A DNA stretch of 64,000 nt from Gemmatimonadota bacterium (GTDB taxonomy: Bacteria; Gemmatimonadota; Gemmatimonadetes; Longimicrobiales; Gaopeijiaceae). The notes beneath the pieces were generated by a model. The model worked only from the letters and a program-made list of their open reading frames with translations. It was not told the origin of the DNA and ran no database searches. Shown here one piece after another: positions 60,603 to 64,000 of the stretch (the first letter of the stretch is position 1; each line of letters starts with the position of its first letter). Location: the NCBI GenBank assembly GCA_040882465.1, contig JBBEBG010000020.1:46087-110086 (forward strand). Reading direction: 5' to 3'. The translations under genes and the position numbers were made by a program.

Positions 60603-60941
60603 ATGGGACTCACCGACTCACCCTCCGACCTTATTCCAGGCACGCTCGAGCTCCTGATCCTGAAGGCGCTCGTCAGTGGAGCCAAGCATGGCTATGGCAT
60701 CGTCGAGCACGTGCGCCTGGCGTCGGACGACGTGTTGCGCATCGGCGAGAGCGCGCTGTATCCCGCCCTGCAGAGGCTGCTCCTCAATGACTGGGTCAAG
60801 GCTCAATGGGGCATGTCGGAGAACAATCGTCGCGCGCGCTACTACACGCTGACCACTCGCGGCCGCCGGAAACTCGCCGCCGAACGTGCGGAGTTCAACC
60901 GTTTGGTCGGCGCGATTCAGTTGGTTTTGGGGACGACATAG
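60603..60941 (+). CDS. PadR-family transcriptional regulator
   Basis: 112 aa winged-helix protein: LIPGTLELLILKALVSG, KHGYGIVEHVRLAS, ESALYPALQRLLLNDWVKAQW and RRARYYTLTTRGRRKL are the PadR fold. In Gemmatimonadota and Acidobacteria, such small PadR proteins directly precede ADOP-type permease genes; here only the first codons of one remain (60966). The ATG at 60603 is used. Target genes unknown. Confidence 0.88.
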   Translation: MGLTDSPSDLIPGTLELLILKALVSGAKHGYGIVEHVRLASDDVLRIGESALYPALQRLLLNDWVKAQWGMSENNRRARYYTLTTRGRRKLAAERAEFNRLVGAIQLVLGTT

Positions 60942-60965
60942 CCCGCTTCACGACGAGGTTCCCCG

Positions 60966-61005
60966 ATGAAAACGATCTTCCGCCGGCTGCGATACCTCCT
61001 TGCCC
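60966..61005 (+). pseudogene. 5' fragment of an ADOP-type ABC permease gene
   Basis: The first 13 or so codons MKTIFRRLRYLLARS start 24 bases after padR and look like the N-terminus of acidobacterial-type permeases that usually follow PadR. The match then ends abruptly and reverse-transcriptase sequence begins, so the gene was cut by insertion or deletion. The fragment is short, so the identification leans on context. Confidence 0.45.
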
Positions 61006-61639
61006 GCTCGCCGGTGTCTTGGAGAGCGGAAGGTGGTATGAGAAGGTAGAAGGGACGCCCCAGGGGGCGGGCATCAGCCCGCTCCTGGCCAATGTCTTTT
61101 TGCACTTTGTCGTGGACCTGTGGGTCCAACGGAAACGGGAGCGAACCGCACGAGGCAGTGTTGTCATCGTGCGGTACGCCGACGACTTCGTGATGGGCTT
61201 CCAGTACGAATAGGACGCACGGCGGATGTTGGTAGACATTCGGGGGCGGGTGGCGCATTTCGGCCTCCAACTTCACGATGGGAAGACTCGGATGATCGAG
61301 TTTGGGCGACTTCCGGCCCTCGAACGGAAACGAAGAGGTGCCCGGCGACCCGATACGTTTGCATGCCTCGGGTTCACCCACTACTGCGGGTGGTCGCGGG
61401 ATGGGCGTTTCGTGGTCAAACGCAAGACGCAGGGTAAACGACTGACGCGAAAGCTGAAGTCGCTGAGAGAAGAGGCGAGGCGCCGTATGCACGCCCCGGT
61501 CGCTGAACAGCATCGCTGGCTCTGCCAAGTGCTGACAGGCCACTACACGTACTATGGATTGCCAAGCAACTTCCGCTCGCTGAACGCCTTTCACGACGGA
61601 TCTGTGAGGGCGAAAGCCGAATGGCTGAGCTACTCGACC
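61004..61639 (+). pseudogene. Group II intron-type reverse transcriptase/maturase fragment
   Basis: The frame encodes LAGVLESGRWYEKVEGTPQG, ISPLLANVFLHFVVDLWV and VVIVRYADDFVMGFQ, where YADD is the polymerase active site, then the thumb/maturase region GLQLHDGKTRMIEFGR and FACLGFTHYCGW and GHYTYYGLPSN. The N-terminal ~two thirds of the RT is missing. An in-frame TAG (61211-61213) follows FQYE, where Ala-Asp is usual. The end is cut by the IS630 element at about 61640. Non-functional. Confidence 0.85.
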
Positions 61640-62659
61640 TCACTCGGGATGTTCGAAGAACCTTCGCACCTGAGCGGGTCGTCGCTGAAGGCTGCGTAGA
61701 TGGGCGGTAGCCGTGCGCTGGAGCTCTTCGCGTTGGCGAGCGGGGACACGGCGGGCTACCTGGGCCTTCAGGTCTCCGTTCAGGTACTCGTCCGGATTCA
61801 ACTCCGGCGCATAGGGCGGCAGATAGAACAGGGCGATAGCGTCGGCATGCTTTCCCACCCAGTCTCGAACTTTGGCCGCCTTGCGCATGTTCAGATTGTC
61901 GAGAATCAGAAACACCTTTCGATCGGCGTCCCGGATCAAGCGACGCAGGAATCGGATCAGGGTTGGTGCATCGAGTTCCTTCTGCAGAACCATGAATCGG
62001 AGCGTCCCCTGATTCGTGACCGTGGACAGGTAGGCCACCGAGTTGCGTCGAGACAGGACCGGGAGAACGGGCGCCTTGCCCCGTGGTGCGAACCCTCGAC
62101 CTCGAGCGTCGCTCGTGCTCAAGCTGGTTTCGTCCCCCCAATGAATCTCCGCGCCTTCCCGTCGGGCCTGGGCCCGGATCCTCGGATAGGTGTCCTTCAG
62201 CCACCGCTCGATCTCTTCGGGTCGCTGCTCATAGGCTCGCTTGAGCGGCTTCTGCGCCGTGAAACCCCACCGGTGCAGGTAGTGGCCCAGCGTTCGCACC
62301 GGCACCGTGAGGCCGTAACGCATCCGGATCAGCTCCCCAATCGCCGCTCGCGTCCAAAGCGCGAAGGGCAGACGGAGCTGGTCCCGGGTCTTGTCCGTGA
62401 TCGCTCGCTGGATCGCCCGCTCCTGTACGGCCGTCAGCCTTCGCTACGTCCCCGTTCGGCGACCTCGCTTGCGAGGGGCGAGCGCCTCGATCCCCCCTTC
62501 CTCGAAGCGTGCGCACCACTTCGAGACCGTCATGTAGTGGACACCCAACAGCCGGCCAATCTCCGTGAAGCTCTGGCCCTCCTGTCTCAACCGAATCGCC
62601 GTTCGACGCTTCTCGGCCTGGGCATCAGGCGACAGGGTGCGGGCATCGATCAAGGTCAT
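61640..62659 (-). pseudogene. IS630-family transposase interrupted by an in-frame TAG
   Basis: About 340 codons in one frame. N-terminal HTH domain: TLIDARTLSPDAQAEKRR and IGRLLGVHYMTVSKWCARF; middle WGFTAQKPLKRAYEQR; DDE catalytic segments IHWGDETS, FLILDNLNMRKAAKV and YAPELNPDEYLNGDLK. One TAG at 62444-62446, after PRKRGRRTGT, splits it; the frame resumes at once (RRLTAVQERAI). Related to but distinct from the IS630 at 20 kb. It truncates the RT pseudogene; clear terminal repeats were not found. Confidence 0.85.
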
Positions 62660-62733
62660 GCTTCAAGATACTACAACCCCGATAAACTATCACCTATTTA
62701 GTGGCCGAGGTAATAGCTCGTTCCGCCCCCGAA

Positions 62734-63108
62734 TCACTTCCGTGCCCGGTAACGGACGCCTTCGAGGCCTTCGAAGTCGGAGTCCTGCGTCCATAGCTCA
62801 GCATCGTGCGCTCGCGCGGTCGCAAGGATGATACTGTCCGCGAGCGCCAGCTTGGTTTCGACACTGAGTTCCGCGGCTTCGAGAGCAAGGCGGTCGTCGA
62901 GATCAACGACGGTGCCACTCCGCAAAGCCGCGACCACGTTTAGAGCCTCTTCCTGGCCAACATGCCGTAGCATGTGACGGTAGACCTCGAAGAGGCTGAG
63001 CGAGGGCACGACAAGTGGTTCGGTGCTCTCGATCGGCTTGCGGAAGAAGGCGGCGTTGCTGCCCCCGGACAGGTATTCGATCCACCCGCTGGAGTCGACG
63101 ACGTTCAC
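62734..63108 (-). CDS. vapC: VapC-family PIN-domain ribonuclease toxin
   Basis: 124 aa. PIN-domain acidic residues: VVDSSGWIEYL (Asp5), SLFEVYRHML (Glu41), LALADSIILATARAHDAELW (Asp~92) and TQDSDFEGL (Asp~110). It would cleave RNA in the absence of its antitoxin. Overlaps the vapB stop by 4 bases. Complete and not obviously damaged. Confidence 0.88.
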   Translation of the reverse strand: MNVVDSSGWIEYLSGGSNAAFFRKPIESTEPLVVPSLSLFEVYRHMLRHVGQEEALNVVAALRSGTVVDLDDRLALEAAELSVETKLALADSIILATARAHDAELWTQDSDFEGLEGVRYRARK

Positions 63109-63308
63109 AGACGGTCGGGCTCGCGCTCCAAGGGTGGGAGCTTCGGGTAACGGCCGCGGAACCTTTCGATCGGTTCAACCGGCACAAGTTCGATGCGCGA
63201 GCCAATGGCAAACGCCTCGACCTTCTGCCCTGGCCGGATCTTGAGCTTGTCGCGCACGTCCTTGGGAATGACGACCTGGTACTTCGGCGATACAGTAACA
63301 ACGGTCAC
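63105..63308 (-). CDS. vapB: VapB-family antitoxin (AbrB-type)
   Basis: 67 aa. The N-terminal AbrB/SpoVT swapped-hairpin domain TVSPKYQVVIPKDVRDKLKI with GQKVEAFAIGSRIELVP; the C-terminal tail would wrap the toxin. It normally represses its own promoter. Located directly upstream of and overlapping vapC. Confidence 0.88.
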   Translation of the reverse strand: MTVVTVSPKYQVVIPKDVRDKLKIRPGQKVEAFAIGSRIELVPVEPIERFRGRYPKLPPLEREPDRL

Positions 63309-63517
63309 AAGTCACCTCCGGCATCGATGATCTATACGTATGACAATAACCCGATGGATCAGGACTCTCAAGGACCCGCGGAGGACGACCAGAAACGAGC
63401 TAACGTCCCGGCGCGTAAGCTGCGCGTCGATCTGCTGAAGAATTGAACCACATCCCTCCCCGCGCCAGCTTCATGCGCCTGTTAGATGGCCTCGACTCCC
63501 GTTGCGGCTCGCAGTAA

Positions 63518-63529
63518 GTTACATGTAAC
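63518..63529. promoter_or_regulatory. 12-base palindrome upstream of mazE
   Basis: Perfect palindrome GTTACATGTAAC, 18 bases before the antitoxin ATG. Toxin-antitoxin operons are usually autorepressed by binding to such palindromes, so this is a plausible operator for the MazEF operon. Confidence 0.45.
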
Positions 63530-63547
63530 CACCCAACCGGAGCACGC

Positions 63548-63775
63548 ATGATGTCTGGATCCGAGAAGCGTAAGGCAACGCGAGAGAAGGTGCGTGCGCA
63601 TCGTGAAAGGTTGCGGCAACAAGGGCTGCGGCCCATTCAGATCTGGGTGCCCGACGTGCGATCGGCGACGTTTCGGGTGGAAGCTCACCGGCAATCCGCC
63701 TCGGTGGCGCAGGGTCGATTCGAGCAGGAGGACCAGGCGTTCATCGACGCAGTCTCCGCAGAGGATGATACATGA
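63548..63775 (+). CDS. MazE-like antitoxin (DUF3018)
   Basis: 75 aa. Pattern of the DUF3018 antitoxin family: EKVRAHRERLRQQGLRPIQI, WVPDVRSATFRVEAHRQSAS and QEDQAFIDAVSAE. ATGA overlap with the mazF gene downstream. Complete gene; the partner toxin is broken. Confidence 0.85.
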   Translation: MMSGSEKRKATREKVRAHRERLRQQGLRPIQIWVPDVRSATFRVEAHRQSASVAQGRFEQEDQAFIDAVSAEDDT

Positions 63776-63990
63776 CTCGCGGGGAAATCTGGACCGTCTC
63801 TGCCGGCACCGACTACGCCGGCAAACCTCGTCCCGCGGTCATCGTCCAGGACGACAGCTTCGACGCGACAGCTTCGGTCACCCTCTGCGCCTTCACGAGC
63901 GATCCCACCGAGGCGCCCCTCATTCGGATTCCGATTGAGCCTTCCGTGTCACTTCTCACGAGGATGACCCCAGGGTTCTCACGAGCATGA
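63772..63990 (+). pseudogene. mazF: MazF-family toxin, truncated by an insertion
   Basis: The first ~58 residues are clearly MazF-like: MTRGEIWTVSAGTDYAGKPR, PAVIVQDDSFDATASVTLCA and FTSDPTEAPLIRIPIEPS. The usual ~110-aa protein continues past this, but here the sequence switches at about 63946 to IS-like DNA and reaches a stop after 14 foreign codons. The C-terminal half, including most of the RNA-binding surface, is missing. Confidence 0.85.
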
Positions 63991-64000
63991 CCCCACCCCC
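63947..64000. mobile_element. Putative IS21-family element end at the window edge
   Basis: TGTCACTTCTCACG begins exactly where MazF homology stops. Two 20-base repeats follow (63953-63972 and 63976-63995, TTCTCACGAGSATGACCCCA, one mismatch). TG ends with internal tandem ~20-base repeats are the pattern of IS21-type ends. The rest lies beyond the window. Confidence 0.5.

Noticed and set aside
59470..62446. Genome-wide TAG recoding suggested by several in-frame TAGs
   Set aside because: TAG serves as an ordinary stop in intact genes here (for example halogenase 2, carrier copy 1 and padR), so isolated mutations are simpler.
63354..63446. 30-codon frame between the VapBC and MazEF operons
   Set aside because: No recognisable ribosome site or family; short frames of this size are expected by chance.
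1..64000. CRISPR arrays, rRNA or tRNA genes
   Set aside because: No regularly spaced repeats and no rRNA- or tRNA-like segment were seen on reading the intergenic regions; a dedicated tRNA scan could not be run.

Overview
The window is high-GC DNA from a bacterium that looks diderm: it has SurA-type chaperones, FtsEX-EnvC, tandem secreted M16 proteases and a lipoprotein foldase. Gene content and style (M16 pairs, a demethylmenaquinone methyltransferase, a PadR regulator beside an apparent truncated ADOP-type permease, many GTGA/ATGA overlaps) fit Gemmatimonadota or a close relative. No rRNA, tRNA or taxonomic marker was seen, so this placement is an inference.

Layout. 1-11.7 kb is a surface-glycan locus. 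A minus-strand operon (8107 to 853) runs ABC exporter, surface-carbohydrate protein, Gfo/Idh oxidoreductase, SDR, NeuA-KdsC fusion and a short NeuB, the core of a CMP-nonulosonic (sialic-like) acid pathway. Around it are two glycosyltransferase-like genes and a GMC oxidoreductase/Rossmann pair. 12.0-14.2 kb holds purD and mutM. 14.2-24.4 kb is the most striking region: two PltA-like flavin halogenases, two near-identical type II carrier proteins, an FkbM methyltransferase, a PltE-like prolyl-carrier dehydrogenase and a PltF-like adenylating ligase. This is the enzyme set for loading proline on a carrier protein, oxidising it to pyrrole and halogenating it. A GNAT acyltransferase and a polysaccharide deacetylase follow. 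The cluster is interrupted by an IS5-family element that itself carries an IS630 insertion, and it contains a 0.33 kb direct repeat. It lies between intact purD-mutM and a decayed second mutM tail at 26.9-27.1 kb.

27-59.5 kb is core-like chromosome: a glycosyltransferase and two M16 proteases; menG; an ECF sigma/anti-sigma envelope operon; nifU-mrp-SAM hydrolase; a STAS/ATPase pair, pfkB and lepA; a DUF58/BatA pair; mfd, two PPIases and pdxA; ftsE-ftsX-envC, holB and moaC.

59.5-64 kb is a decaying mobile zone: a secreted-protein gene cut by a stop codon, PadR plus a truncated ADOP-type permease start, a reverse-transcriptase fragment, an IS630 pseudogene, intact VapBC, and MazEF whose toxin gene is broken by what looks like an IS21-family end at the window edge.

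How the parts may work together: the pyrrole enzymes make an acyl group on a carrier protein, but no PKS, NRPS or thioesterase is in view to release it. Glycan genes on both sides, with a GNAT and a sugar deacetylase directly downstream, suggest (inference only) that the halopyrrole acyl group could be passed to an amino sugar of the surface glycan.
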